Shown one piece after another: positions 8,946-17,747 of a stretch of DNA of 64,000 bases. Position numbers and translations under genes: made by a program. The stretch covers positions 6,310,001 to 6,374,000 of the forward strand of contig NZ_CP088014.1 of the NCBI RefSeq assembly GCF_021044685.1, given 5' to 3'. Positions within the stretch are counted from its first letter, which is position 1. Every line of letters starts with the position of its first letter. The DNA comes from Bradyrhizobium daqingense (GTDB taxonomy: Bacteria; Pseudomonadota; Alphaproteobacteria; Rhizobiales; Xanthobacteraceae). The notes beneath the pieces were generated by a model, which saw only the letters and a program-made list of their open reading frames with translations, was not told the DNA's origin and made no database searches.

Positions 8946-10451
8946 ATGACACGTATCGCCGTCGGCGGCTTCCTGCACGAGACCAACACCTTCGCTCCGA
9001 CGAAGGCGACGTTCGCGGATTTTCAACATGGCGGCGGCTGGCCGGCGATGACTGAAGGTGCCGACGTGTTGAAGGTGATGCGGCGCATCAATGTCGGTCT
9101 CGCTGGGTTCGTCGACAGCGCCGACGAGAGCGGCTGGGAACTCATTCCCACCATCGCCTGCGGTGCCAGCCCGTCGGCGCATGTCACCAAGGATGCCTTC
9201 GAGCGCATCGTGAAGGTGATGGTCGGCGGCATCGCGGCCGCCGGTCCGCTCGATGCGGTCTATCTCGACCTGCATGGCGCCATGGTGACCGAGCATCTCG
9301 ACGACGGCGAAGGCGAAATTTTGGCGCGCGTGCGCCGCGTCATCGGCAAGGATGTTCCGCTGGTTGCCAGCCTTGACCTGCACGCCAACGTCACGCCCGA
9401 GATGATCGCGCATGCCGACGCGCTGATCGCCTACCGCACCTATCCGCATGTCGACATGGCCGAGACGGGCCGAGCCTCCGCGCGGCATCTCGCACTGTTG
9501 CTGAAGACGAAGCAGCGCCTGGCAAGATCGTTCCGGCAATTGCCGTTCCTGATCCCCATCAGCTGGCAGTGCACCAACGATCAGCCCACCAAAGGCATCT
9601 ATGAGAAGCTCGCCGCGCTGGAGAGCGATGCGGTTCCGACACTCTCTTTCGCGCCGGGCTTCCCCGCCGCCGACTTCCGCGATTGCGGGCCGAGCGTGTT
9701 CGCCTATGGGACGACACAAGCCGATGCCGATCGTGCGGCCGATGCGATGGTGAAGCTGATCGAAAGCCACGAGAACGATTTCGACGGCAGGATCTGGTCG
9801 CCCGACGACGGTGTGCGTCATGCGATGGAGCTGTCCAGGAACGCAAGCAAGCCGATCATCATCGCCGACACCCAGGACAATCCCGGCGCCGGCGGCGATT
9901 CCGACACGACCGGCATGCTGCGCGCGCTTGTGCGCAACAAGGCGAGCGCCGCGACGGGGGCGATCTACGATCCGGCCTCGGCCAAGGCGGCACACGAGGC
10001 CGGCGTCGGCGCCACCGTGACGCTGTCGCTCGGCGGCAAGTCCGGCATTCCCGGTGACGAGCCCTATACCGAAACCTTCGTCGTCGAGACGCTTTCCGAC
10101 GGCCGCTTCATCGCGCCCGGCCCCTATTATGGCGGCCGCGAGATGGAGATGGGCCCCTCCGCATGCCTGCGCATCGGCGATGTCCGCGTGGTCGTGTCCT
10201 CGCACAAGGCCCAGCTCGCTGACCAGGCGATGTACCGCTATGTCGGCATCGAGCCGACGCGCGAGAAGATCCTGGTCAACAAGAGCTCGGTGCATTTCCG
10301 CGCCGATTTCGAGCCGATCGCCGAAAAGCTGATGATCTGCGCCGCGCCCGGCGCGATGCCCGCTGACACCGCCACTCTGCCCTGGACGCGCCTGCGCCCG
10401 GGCATCCGCACCAAGCCGAACGGCCCCGTTTTCACACCTCCCTCACGCTGA
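8946..10451 (+). CDS. M81 family metallopeptidase (MlrC-like)
   Basis: This 501-residue protein belongs to the MlrC / DUF1485 family. The characterised member hydrolyses linearised microcystin peptides, and most relatives have unknown substrates. The N-terminus RIAVGGFLHETNTFAPTKA is diagnostic. Likely metal-site residues lie in DLHGAMV, DLHANVTPEM and YRTYPHVDMAETG, and the C-terminal domain has DTQDNPGAGGDSDTTG. The upstream extension of this frame runs through a repeat, so I chose the ATG at 8946. Its place after the transporter suggests it acts on an imported peptide or amide. The substrate is inferred only. Confidence 0.88.
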   Translation: MTRIAVGGFLHETNTFAPTKATFADFQHGGGWPAMTEGADVLKVMRRINVGLAGFVDSADESGWELIPTIACGASPSAHVTKDAFERIVKVMVGGIAAAGPLDAVYLDLHGAMVTEHLDDGEGEILARVRRVIGKDVPLVASLDLHANVTPEMIAHADALIAYRTYPHVDMAETGRASARHLALLLKTKQRLARSFRQLPFLIPISWQCTNDQPTKGIYEKLAALESDAVPTLSFAPGFPAADFRDCGPSVFAYGTTQADADRAADAMVKLIESHENDFDGRIWSPDDGVRHAMELSRNASKPIIIADTQDNPGAGGDSDTTGMLRALVRNKASAATGAIYDPASAKAAHEAGVGATVTLSLGGKSGIPGDEPYTETFVVETLSDGRFIAPGPYYGGREMEMGPSACLRIGDVRVVVSSHKAQLADQAMYRYVGIEPTREKILVNKSSVHFRADFEPIAEKLMICAAPGAMPADTATLPWTRLRPGIRTKPNGPVFTPPSR

Positions 10452-10462
10452 CTGGAGAACAC

Positions 10463-11635
10463 ATGCCCACGATCGACCGCATCGACGGTTATGCCGACGA
10501 GCTCACCGCCATCAGGCGCGACCTCCACGCCCATCCCGAGATCGGCTTCGAGGAAGTGCGCACTTCCGGCATCGTCGCCGACAAGCTGAAGAGCTGGGGC
10601 ATCGAGGTGCATCGCGGTCTCGGCGGCACCGGCGTGATCGGCGTCATCAAGGGCAAGGGCACGGGCACCAAGCGCATCGGCCTGCGCGCCGACATGGACG
10701 CGCTGCCGATGGAAGAGAACACCAATCTGAAATGGAGCTCGAAGATTCCAGGCCGCTTCCACGGCTGCGGCCATGACGGCCACACCACCATGTTGCTCGG
10801 CACCGCGCGCTATCTCGCCGAGACCAGGAATTTCGACGGCACCGTGCACCTGATCTTCCAGCCGGCCGAGGAAGGCCTCGGCGGCGCCCGCGCGATGATC
10901 AAGGACGGGCTGTTCGAGAAGTTTCCCTGCGACGAGCTCTACGGCCTGCACAACGCGCCCGATCTCAACCACGGCGAGATCGCGATCCTGCCCGGCCCGG
11001 CGATGGCGAGCGCTGACTTTTTCGACCTGCGCATCACCGGCTACGGCGCGCACGGTGCGATGCCCGAGCGCTCCAAGGACGCGGTGGTCATCGCGACCAC
11101 GCTGGCGCAGGCGATCCAGACCATCGTCAGCCGCAACGTCGAGCCGCTGCAGGCCGCGGTGGTGTCGATCACCCAGATCCACGCCGGCTCAGCCTACAAC
11201 GTCATTCCTGGCGATGCACATCTCTGCGGCACCATCCGCACCTTCTCGAAGGAAGTGCGCACCCTCGTCAGCGAACGCATCCGCACCATCTGCGCCGGCA
11301 TCGCCAGCGCCTACCAATGCGTGATCGACGTCGACATCCGCGACACTTTCAATGTGCTGGTCAACCAAGTCGAACAGTCCAAGGTGGTTGAGGAGGTCGC
11401 GCGCACCATCGTCGATCCCGCCAACGTGATCACGCGCGCCCAGCCGAAGATGGGCAGCGAGGATTTCGCCGACATGCTGGAGACCATCCCCGGCGCCTAT
11501 TTCTGGGTCGGCCATGACGGTTCGGTGCCCGTGCACAATCCCGGCTTCGTGCTCGACGACAAGATCCTGCCGATCGGCGCCAGCATGTTCGCCCGCATCA
11601 TCGAGACCCGCATGCCGGTAGGTGGCAATGCATAG
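10463..11635 (+). CDS. M20 family amidohydrolase (hippurate hydrolase-like)
   Basis: This 390-residue metal-dependent hydrolase belongs to the AbgB/HipO/IAA-amino-acid hydrolase branch, which cleaves N-acyl amino acids. Motifs seen are DLHAHPEIGFEE, RADMDALPM, the metal-binding FHGCGHDGH, PAEEGLGGA with the catalytic Glu pair, and late GSEDFADML. The length is normal. It follows the M81 gene by 11 bases and overlaps the amidase gene, so all three are probably co-translated and act on the same imported compounds. Confidence 0.92.
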   Translation: MPTIDRIDGYADELTAIRRDLHAHPEIGFEEVRTSGIVADKLKSWGIEVHRGLGGTGVIGVIKGKGTGTKRIGLRADMDALPMEENTNLKWSSKIPGRFHGCGHDGHTTMLLGTARYLAETRNFDGTVHLIFQPAEEGLGGARAMIKDGLFEKFPCDELYGLHNAPDLNHGEIAILPGPAMASADFFDLRITGYGAHGAMPERSKDAVVIATTLAQAIQTIVSRNVEPLQAAVVSITQIHAGSAYNVIPGDAHLCGTIRTFSKEVRTLVSERIRTICAGIASAYQCVIDVDIRDTFNVLVNQVEQSKVVEEVARTIVDPANVITRAQPKMGSEDFADMLETIPGAYFWVGHDGSVPVHNPGFVLDDKILPIGASMFARIIETRMPVGGNA

Positions 11636-13049
11636 GCCGAGGGCCGAAGAGACGGTCACCTCGCTGCACGATCTGTCCGCGGTCGATCTGATCGCGGGTT
11701 ATCGCGCCAAGCAATTCTCGCCGAGCGAGGTGCTGGAGGACGTGCTCGCGCATGTCGCGGCGTGGGAACCGCATCTGAAGGCGCTCTATGCATTCGATCC
11801 CGACGGCGCGCGCGAGGCCGCCAAGGCTTCGACCGCGCGCTGGACCGGCGGCGAACCATCCGGCGCGCTCGACGGCGTGCCTGTGACGGTGAAGGACAAC
11901 ATTGCGACCAAGGGCGTGCCGGTGCCGCTCGGCGCGGCCAGCGTCAAGCTGGTGCCGGCAGAGAAGGACGCGCCGCCCGCGGCGCGGCTACGCGAAGCCG
12001 GCGCGATCATCTTCGCGAAAACCACCATGCCCGATTACGGCATGCTGTCCTCGGGGCTCTCCAGCTACCACGCGCTCGCGCGCAATCCCTGGGACCTCAC
12101 CAAGAACCCCGGCGGCTCCAGTGCGGGCGCCGGCGCCGCCGCTGCGGCCGGCTATGGACCGCTGCATCTCGGCACCGATATCGGCGGCTCGGTGCGCCTG
12201 CCCGCCGCCTGGTGTGGCCTCGTTGGCTTGAAGCCGAGCTTCGGCCGCGTGCCGATCGAACCGACCTATGTCGGCCGCGTTGCAGGTCCCATGACCCGCA
12301 CGGTCGACGATTGCGCGCTGATGATGAGCGTGATCGCCAAACCCGACCGGCGCGACGGCACGAGCCTACCCGCCGAGCCGCTCAACTGGAAAGGATTGGA
12401 AAAGTCGCCGGGCAAGCTGCGCATCGGCCTGATGCTCGATCCCGGCTGCGGCCTGCCGCTGGAGAAGTCGGTGCGCGAGGTCGCGGTGAAGGCTGCCAAG
12501 GCGCTCGAATCCGCAGGCAGCGTCGTCACCGAAGTCGACGGCATCCTCACACGCGAGATGCTCGACGGCCTCGACAATTTCTGGCGCGCGCGGATGTGGG
12601 ACGATCTGTCCAGGCTGACGCCGGCTGAGCAGGCCAAGGTGCTGCCCTACATTTTCAAATGGGGCGAGTCCGGTGCGAAGCTTTCGGGCGTCGACGTCAT
12701 CCGCGGCTTCAACCAGACCATGGCAATCCGCGCCGCGGCGGGAAAGCTGTTCTGCGAACTCGACTACGTGATCTCGCCGACCGCGCCGAACGTGAACTAT
12801 CCGGCGGAATGGGCTTCGCCCACCAACGATCCCATGAAGCCGTTCGAGCACATCGCCTATACCGTGCCGTGGAATATGTCGGAGAATCCTGCGGTCTCCG
12901 TCAATGGCGGCTTCGATGCCAACGGTTTTCCCATCGGCGTGCAGATCGTCGGCCGCCGCTTCGACGATCTCGGCGTGCTCGGCATGGCCAAGGCGTTCGA
13001 GGGCCTGCGCGGCGCGCAGCGGCCCTGGCCAAGCCCGCCGGCGAAGTAG
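11628..13049 (+). CDS. Amidase (amidase-signature family)
   Basis: This is a 473-residue serine hydrolase of the amidase-signature family, which hydrolyses carboxamides. The Ser-cisSer-Lys site is visible: Lys in TVKDNIATKG, the glycine/serine-rich GGSSAGAGAAAAAG, and the nucleophile region GTDIGGSVRLPAAWCG followed by LKPSFGRVP. The ATG at 11628 overlaps the end of the M20 gene by 8 bases and has an AGGTGG stretch upstream. A GTG at 11622 is the alternative start. It is probably part of the peptide/amide-use operon. Confidence 0.9.
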   Translation: MHRPRAEETVTSLHDLSAVDLIAGYRAKQFSPSEVLEDVLAHVAAWEPHLKALYAFDPDGAREAAKASTARWTGGEPSGALDGVPVTVKDNIATKGVPVPLGAASVKLVPAEKDAPPAARLREAGAIIFAKTTMPDYGMLSSGLSSYHALARNPWDLTKNPGGSSAGAGAAAAAGYGPLHLGTDIGGSVRLPAAWCGLVGLKPSFGRVPIEPTYVGRVAGPMTRTVDDCALMMSVIAKPDRRDGTSLPAEPLNWKGLEKSPGKLRIGLMLDPGCGLPLEKSVREVAVKAAKALESAGSVVTEVDGILTREMLDGLDNFWRARMWDDLSRLTPAEQAKVLPYIFKWGESGAKLSGVDVIRGFNQTMAIRAAAGKLFCELDYVISPTAPNVNYPAEWASPTNDPMKPFEHIAYTVPWNMSENPAVSVNGGFDANGFPIGVQIVGRRFDDLGVLGMAKAFEGLRGAQRPWPSPPAK

Positions 13050-13103
13050 CGTCTGAGCACAAGCGCGGCCTCGCCCTGCGCATCCATCCTCTTTAGGAAG
13101 ATG

Positions 13104-13130
13104 GATTGCCGGGTCAAGCCCGGCAATGAC
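13104..13130. repeat. Half copy of palindromic repeat family B
   Basis: A single hairpin, TTGCCGGG-TCAAG-CCCGGCAA, is flanked by GAT and TGAC, matching one arm of the family B elements. It lies between the amidase and enoyl-CoA hydratase genes. Confidence 0.6.
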
Positions 13131-13165
13131 ACAATCAATTCAAGAATGACAGGGAAGGAAACACC

Positions 13166-14056
13166 ATGGCGTATGAGACGATCAAATACGAGGTCGCCGA
13201 GCAGATCCTCACCATCACGCTGAACCGGCCCGACAAGCTCAACGCCTTCAACGCGCAGATGCAGAGCGAGCTGATCGACGCGTTCGACGCTGCCGACAAG
13301 GACGACGATGTCCGCGCCATCATCGTCACCGGCGCCGGCCGCGGCTTTTGCGCGGGCGCCGATCTCTCCTCGGGCGCCGACACGTTCGACCGCGACGCGC
13401 GACGCGGACCGGTGAAGCGCCTCGCCGACGGCAAGGTCGATTACAGCGATCCGCAGGTGCGCGACGGCGGCGGCCAGGTGACCTTGCGCATCTTCAAGTG
13501 CCTCAAGCCGGTGATCGCGGCGGTGAACGGCCCGGCCGTCGGCATCGGCGTCACCATGCAGCTCGCGATGGATATCCGCATCGCATCGGAGGCCGCGCGG
13601 TTCGGCTTCGTGTTCTCCCAGCGCGGCATCGTGCCCGAGGCGGCCTCGAGCTGGTTCCTGCCGCGCATCGTCGGCATCTCGCAGGCGCTCGAATGGTGCT
13701 ATTCGGGCCGCGTCTTCCCGGCGCAGGAAGCGCTTGCCGGACGCCTCGTCAGCAAGGTCGTCGCGCCCGATGATCTGCTGCCGACCGCCCGCGCGCTCGC
13801 CAAGGAATTCGCCGCGAAGACCGCGCCTGTGTCGGTGGCGCTGATCCGCCAGATGATGTGGCGCATGATGGGCGCCGACGATCCGATGGAGGCCCACAAG
13901 GTCGACAGCCGCGGCATCTATGCACGGGGGCGCTCGGACGACGTCAAAGAAGGCGTGGTGTCGTTCCTGGAGAAGCGTCCGGCACAGTTCAAGAACAAGG
14001 TGTCGACTGATATGCCAGACTATTTCCCGTGGTGGACGGAGCGGGAGTACAAATAG
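13166..14056 (+). CDS. Enoyl-CoA hydratase/isomerase (crotonase family)
   Basis: This 296-residue protein has the crotonase fold, acting on acyl-CoA thioesters in fatty-acid or aromatic breakdown. The oxyanion-hole segments are FCAGADLSSGAD and NGPAVGIGVTMQLA. The stretch RGIVPEAASSWFLPRIVG carries the glutamate position used by hydratases. The insert DRDARRGPVKRLADG after the first motif is also seen in enoyl-CoA hydratase-like proteins of rhizobia. A GGAAGGAAA ribosome site precedes the ATG. It may be transcribed with the amidase, but a repeat separates them and its substrate cannot be deduced. Confidence 0.9.
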   Translation: MAYETIKYEVAEQILTITLNRPDKLNAFNAQMQSELIDAFDAADKDDDVRAIIVTGAGRGFCAGADLSSGADTFDRDARRGPVKRLADGKVDYSDPQVRDGGGQVTLRIFKCLKPVIAAVNGPAVGIGVTMQLAMDIRIASEAARFGFVFSQRGIVPEAASSWFLPRIVGISQALEWCYSGRVFPAQEALAGRLVSKVVAPDDLLPTARALAKEFAAKTAPVSVALIRQMMWRMMGADDPMEAHKVDSRGIYARGRSDDVKEGVVSFLEKRPAQFKNKVSTDMPDYFPWWTEREYK

Positions 14057-14060
14057 GTTC

Positions 14061-14148
14061 GTAGGGTGGGTAAGCGCAGGTAATCCACCACTCTCATTAC
14101 CGCGCAAGCAGAAGTGGTGGGTTACGCCTTCGGCTAACCCACCCTACG
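14061..14148. repeat. Intergenic palindromic repeat, family E (GTAGGGTGGGT type)
   Basis: The outer arms are GTAGGGTGGGT and ACCCACCCTAC. Inner words GTAATCCACCACT and GTGGTGGGTTAC give a nested hairpin. It sits between convergent genes and could act as a bidirectional stop. A second, more diverged copy is at 55491-55580. Confidence 0.8.
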
Positions 14149-14154
14149 GCACCG

Positions 14155-15132
14155 TCAATCCATCACCAGCGCCACCCGTCCGATCGCCTTGCGGTCGAGC
14201 AACAGCCGCATCGCCTTCGCATAATCCTCGAGCGGCAGGCGGTGCGAGACGTTCGGGCGCAGCTTGCCCTCCTCCGCCCATTGCAAGAGCGCCTTCAAGC
14301 GCACCTCGCCGAGCCCAGGGTTCCTTCGCACGGCTTCGCCGGCGCGCACGCCCAGCACGCTGGCGCCCTTTATCAGCAACAGATTGGTCCTGGCCGAGCC
14401 GATGCCGCCGGTGAAGCCGATCACGAGCAGCCGCGCGCCCCAGGCAATGCAGCGCATCGAATCCTCGAAGACCTGGCCGCCGACGGGATCGAACACGACG
14501 TCGGCGCCGCGGCCGTCGGTGATGCGCTTGACGGCATCGCGAAACGGCTCGCGGTCGTAGCGGACGAGATGATCGGCGCCGCGCGATTCGGCGATCGCAA
14601 GCTTCTCGTCGCTTGACGCGGTCGCGATCACGGTCGCGCCCAGCATCTTGCCGATCTCGACGGCGGCAAGGCCGACACCGCCACCGGCGCCATGCACCAG
14701 CAGCACCTCGCCAGGCTCGACCCGGCCGCGATCGATCAGCGCGTGATAGGCCGTGCCATGCCCAGCGAGATAGGTCGCAGCTTCCGCATAGTCGAACGTC
14801 GACGGCATCGGGGTGAGCTGCGACGGTGTCACCACCGCTTCGTCGGTGAAGGCGCCGTGGCGCATCTTGACGATGACCTTGTCGCCGACGGCAACGCCGC
14901 TCGCCTCCGCGCCCACTTCGGTGATGTCGCCGGCGGCTTCCATGCCGGGGGTGAACGGCAGCTCCGGCTTGAGCTGGTATTCGCCGGCGGCCATCAGCAC
15001 GTCCGGAAAGTTCAGTCCGGCGGCGCGGATCGCGACGCGCACCTCGCCGGGCTTCAACGCGCGCGAAGGAAACTCCTCCAGCCGCAATGTCTCGGGCGGG
15101 CCGAGTTCGCGGCAGACGACGGCCCTCACCAT
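14155..15132 (-). CDS. NADPH:quinone oxidoreductase family protein (zeta-crystallin-like MDR)
   Basis: This 325-residue medium-chain dehydrogenase/reductase has no structural-zinc cysteine set, as in quinone oxidoreductases. It is expected to use NADPH to reduce quinones or activated alkenes. Visible features are the N-terminal GroES-like fold (GLNFPDVLMAAGEYQ, PFTPGMEAAGDITEVG), the Rossmann motif HGAGGGVGLAAVEIG at about residues 145-160, and VVFDPVGGQVFEDSM. Its start overlaps the stop of the upstream isomerase gene (TGATG), so the two are translationally coupled. Confidence 0.9.
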   Translation of the reverse strand: MVRAVVCRELGPPETLRLEEFPSRALKPGEVRVAIRAAGLNFPDVLMAAGEYQLKPELPFTPGMEAAGDITEVGAEASGVAVGDKVIVKMRHGAFTDEAVVTPSQLTPMPSTFDYAEAATYLAGHGTAYHALIDRGRVEPGEVLLVHGAGGGVGLAAVEIGKMLGATVIATASSDEKLAIAESRGADHLVRYDREPFRDAVKRITDGRGADVVFDPVGGQVFEDSMRCIAWGARLLVIGFTGGIGSARTNLLLIKGASVLGVRAGEAVRRNPGLGEVRLKALLQWAEEGKLRPNVSHRLPLEDYAKAMRLLLDRKAIGRVALVMD

Positions 15133-15740
15133 CAGGCTGCACTCGCCTTGCGGCGCAGAAGCGCCTCGCGGATCAGCGGCATGCGGTCATTGCCGAAATA
15201 CATGTCGGTCTTGCCGACGAAGATCGTCGGCGAGCCGAAGCCGCCGCGGGCCACGACCTCCTCGGTATTGGCCTTGAGCTGGTCCTTGATGCCCTGCTCT
15301 GCGATGCCGGCGAAAAACTTCTGCTCGTCGATGCCGACTTTCTTGCAGATCTCGGCCAGCACCGCGTCCTGCGAGATGTCCTTGTCCGCGCCCCAATAGG
15401 CCTCGAACACGGCGGTGGCGAACGGCACCATGTCTTGACCGAGCCAGATGCAGCCGCGCATGGCTTTCACGCTGTTCACGGGAAAGACGGTGGGCGGCAT
15501 CTTGATCGCAAGTCCCGCCGAGCGCGCCCAGTCATCGAGGTCCTTTTTCATGTACCGCGCCTTCAGCGGTACCGGCTTCTCACGCTGGGCATAGACGCTC
15601 GGATTGACCGTGTTGAAGATGCCGCCGACCAGGATCGGCCGCCAGACGATCTCCGCCCCGAGCTCCTTCGCGAGCGGCTGGATGTTGTGGAAGGCGAGGT
15701 ATGTCCAGGGGCTGGAGCAGTCGAAGAAGAATTCGATCAT
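15132..15740 (-). CDS. 2-hydroxychromene-2-carboxylate isomerase family (DsbA fold)
   Basis: This 202-residue protein is of the NahD / kappa-GST type, a thioredoxin-like fold that uses glutathione in naphthalene-type degradation. The N-terminus MIEFFFDCSSPWTYLAF has the Ser of the family's SPxxY active site. The C-terminal GGFGSPTIFVGKTDMYFG has the cis-proline segment and the usual end motif. The ATG at 15740 is preferred to an upstream extension. It is coupled to the quinone-oxidoreductase-like gene. The true substrate is unknown; many homologues lie outside aromatic degradation pathways. Confidence 0.88.
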   Translation of the reverse strand: MIEFFFDCSSPWTYLAFHNIQPLAKELGAEIVWRPILVGGIFNTVNPSVYAQREKPVPLKARYMKKDLDDWARSAGLAIKMPPTVFPVNSVKAMRGCIWLGQDMVPFATAVFEAYWGADKDISQDAVLAEICKKVGIDEQKFFAGIAEQGIKDQLKANTEEVVARGGFGSPTIFVGKTDMYFGNDRMPLIREALLRRKASAA

Positions 15741-15762
15741 GGCGTTTCCTTTACTGACGGAC

Positions 15763-15872
15763 CTCATCCTGAGGAGGCCGCGGAGCGGCCGTCTCGAAGG
15801 ATGGCCAGGGTGACGGTCGGGCCTTCATGGTTCGAGACGCGCCTGCGGCGCTCCTCACCATGAGGAACGGGT
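15763..15872. repeat. Intergenic palindromic repeat, family C (CTCATCCTGAGGAG type)
   Basis: The element begins CTCATCCTGAGGAGGCCGCG and ends CTCCTCACCATGAGGAAC. Inner inverted words (GTCTCGAAGGATGG and GGTTCGAGACG) give a nested hairpin. It is the only copy in this window and lies between the isomerase gene and the broken GST gene. Confidence 0.7.
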
Positions 15873-15873
15873 A

Positions 15874-16574
15874 CTAACGCTTCCCCAGCATTTCCTTCGC
15901 ACGCTGGCCGAACATGATCTTGCGTGATTCCTCGTCGAACGGCTCCTTGACGAATTTTCCGATCGCAAGGCCCGCCTGCACCTGCGGCCGGGCGCGCACC
16001 TCGGCATACCAGCGCTTCACGTTCGGATAGTCGTCGAGCGTGAAGCCTTGCGCCTTGTGCGTCATGGTCCAGGGGAAGCAGGCGATGTCGGCGATCGAGT
16101 AGTCGCCGGCGACATAGGCGCCGGTCCTGCCGAGCTGGCGGTCGAGCACGCCGTAGAGCCGCGCCGCCTCGTCGCGGTAGCGCTCGATCGCATAGGGGAT
16201 TTTTTCTGCCGCGTAGAGCGCAAAATGGCCGTGTTGCCCGAGCATCGGCCCGAGGCCAGCCATCTGCCACATCACCCATTGGATGGTGGTGGAGCGGCCG
16301 CGCAGGTCCGTGGGTAAGAGACGGCCGGACTTCTCCGCCAGATAGATCAGGATCGCGCCGGTCTCGAATGCCGAGAACGCGGCGCCGCCATCGGCAGGCG
16401 GTGGTCGATGATCGCAGGGATGCGATTGTTCGGGGAGATCGCCAGAAACTCGGGGCTGAATTGCTCGCCGGCACGGATGTTGACGGGCTTCACCGTATAG
16501 GGAAGCCCGAGTTCCTCCAGCATGATCGAGATTTTCCAGCCATTCGGCGTCGGCGCGTAATAGAGGTCGATCAT
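15874..16574 (-). pseudogene. Glutathione S-transferase, interrupted by a frameshift
   Basis: The N-terminal thioredoxin-like half begins at the ATG at 16574 (MIDLYYAPTPNGWKISIMLE) and reads to about 16400, ending in SPNNRIPAIIDH. The reading then jumps frame and continues as DGGAAFSAFETGAILIYLAE and the helical C-terminal half (QWVMWQMAGLGPMLGQ) to 15874. One missing base in the run at about 16396-16399 explains this: on the coding strand CGCCTGCCGAT, where CGCCCTGCCGAT would restore RPADGG. The joined protein would be about 233 residues, normal for a YfcG/YghU-like GST. It is either a real recent inactivation or a base-call error. Both halves keep good family sequence, so any decay is recent. 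Confidence 0.85.
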
Positions 16575-16707
16575 GATCTTTCCCTTGGACCTTTCCTTTC
16601 GGCCGTCCCTGTCACTGCCGCCAGCCAATGACGACTTTTGTTGTTCTGTACCTCGACGTTAGGACATGGCAGGAAGGGGCGCAACACAACCTGCCGGGAG
16701 GGCCGCC

Positions 16708-17730
16708 ATGCTGTTTCCAACCACGATCGCCGGCTCCTTGCCGAAGCCGGAATGGCTCGCCGAACCCAACATGCTGTGGGCGCCCTGGAAGTCGCAGGGC
16801 GACGAGCTCTTGCGCGCCAAGCGCGACGCGACGTTGATCTGGCTGAAGATCCAGGAGGACGCCGGTATCGACATCGTCACCGAGGGCGAGCAGGCCCGCC
16901 AGCATTTCGTGCACGGCTTCCTGGAGAAGGTCGAAGGCATCGACTTCGCGCACAAGGTCGAGATGGGCATTCGCAAGGACCGCTACAAGGCGATGGTGCC
17001 TCAGGTGGTCGCCCCGCTCCGTCTCAGGGGACGCGTTCACGCCGACGAGGCGCGCGTGGCGCGTTCGCACACCAAGAAGAAGCTGAAGTTCACCCTGCCA
17101 GGCCCGATGACCATCATCGACACCATCGCGGACCGCTACTATGGCGACCGCGTCAAGATGGCGTTCGCTTTCGCCGAGCTCCTGAACGAGGAGGCCAAGG
17201 CGCTGCAGGCCGACGGTGTCGACCTCGTGCAGTTCGACGAGCCCGCCTTCAACGTCTACATGGACGAGGTCAACGACTGGGGCATCAAGGCGCTGGAGCG
17301 CGCCGCGCAGGGCCTGACCTGCACCACCGCCGTTCACATCTGCTACGGCTACGGCATCAAGGCCAACACCGACTGGAAGGAGACGCTCGGCAGCCAGTGG
17401 CGGCAGTACGAGCAAATCTTCCCGGTGATCGATGCGAGCCCGATCCAGCAGGTCGCGATCGAGTGCCGCAATTCGAAGGTCCCGCTCGACCTGTTGGCTC
17501 TGCTCAAGACCAAGGTGGTGCAAGCCGGCGTGATCGACGTCGCCAGCGACACGGTCGAGACCGCCGAGGACGTCGTGAAGGTGATCGACGCGGTGTCGAA
17601 ATTCGTCCCCAAGAGCAACATCATCGCCACCACCAATTGCGGCATGGCGCCGATGCGTCGCGAGATCGCCGAGGCCAAGCTGATGGCGCTCGGCGCCGGG
17701 GCGGCGCTGGCGCGCGAGAAGCTGGGGTAG
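16708..17730 (+). CDS. Core-type cobalamin-independent methionine synthase (MetE C-domain only)
   Basis: This 340-residue protein has only the catalytic C-terminal barrel of MetE, about half the length of a normal MetE. The zinc ligands expected for the family are seen as the His and Cys in AVHICYGYG, a Glu region (AIECRNSK) and the Cys in TNCGMAPM. The start LFPTTIAGSLPKPEWLAEP is typical. The ATG at 16708 has a GGGAGG ribosome site. It probably transfers a methyl group to homocysteine or a related thiol. Such short forms are thought to take methyl from donors other than methyl-folate polyglutamate. The partner is not evident nearby. Confidence 0.85.
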   Translation: MLFPTTIAGSLPKPEWLAEPNMLWAPWKSQGDELLRAKRDATLIWLKIQEDAGIDIVTEGEQARQHFVHGFLEKVEGIDFAHKVEMGIRKDRYKAMVPQVVAPLRLRGRVHADEARVARSHTKKKLKFTLPGPMTIIDTIADRYYGDRVKMAFAFAELLNEEAKALQADGVDLVQFDEPAFNVYMDEVNDWGIKALERAAQGLTCTTAVHICYGYGIKANTDWKETLGSQWRQYEQIFPVIDASPIQQVAIECRNSKVPLDLLALLKTKVVQAGVIDVASDTVETAEDVVKVIDAVSKFVPKSNIIATTNCGMAPMRREIAEAKLMALGAGAALAREKLG

Positions 17731-17747
17731 CGGCGGTCGGCGCGACG

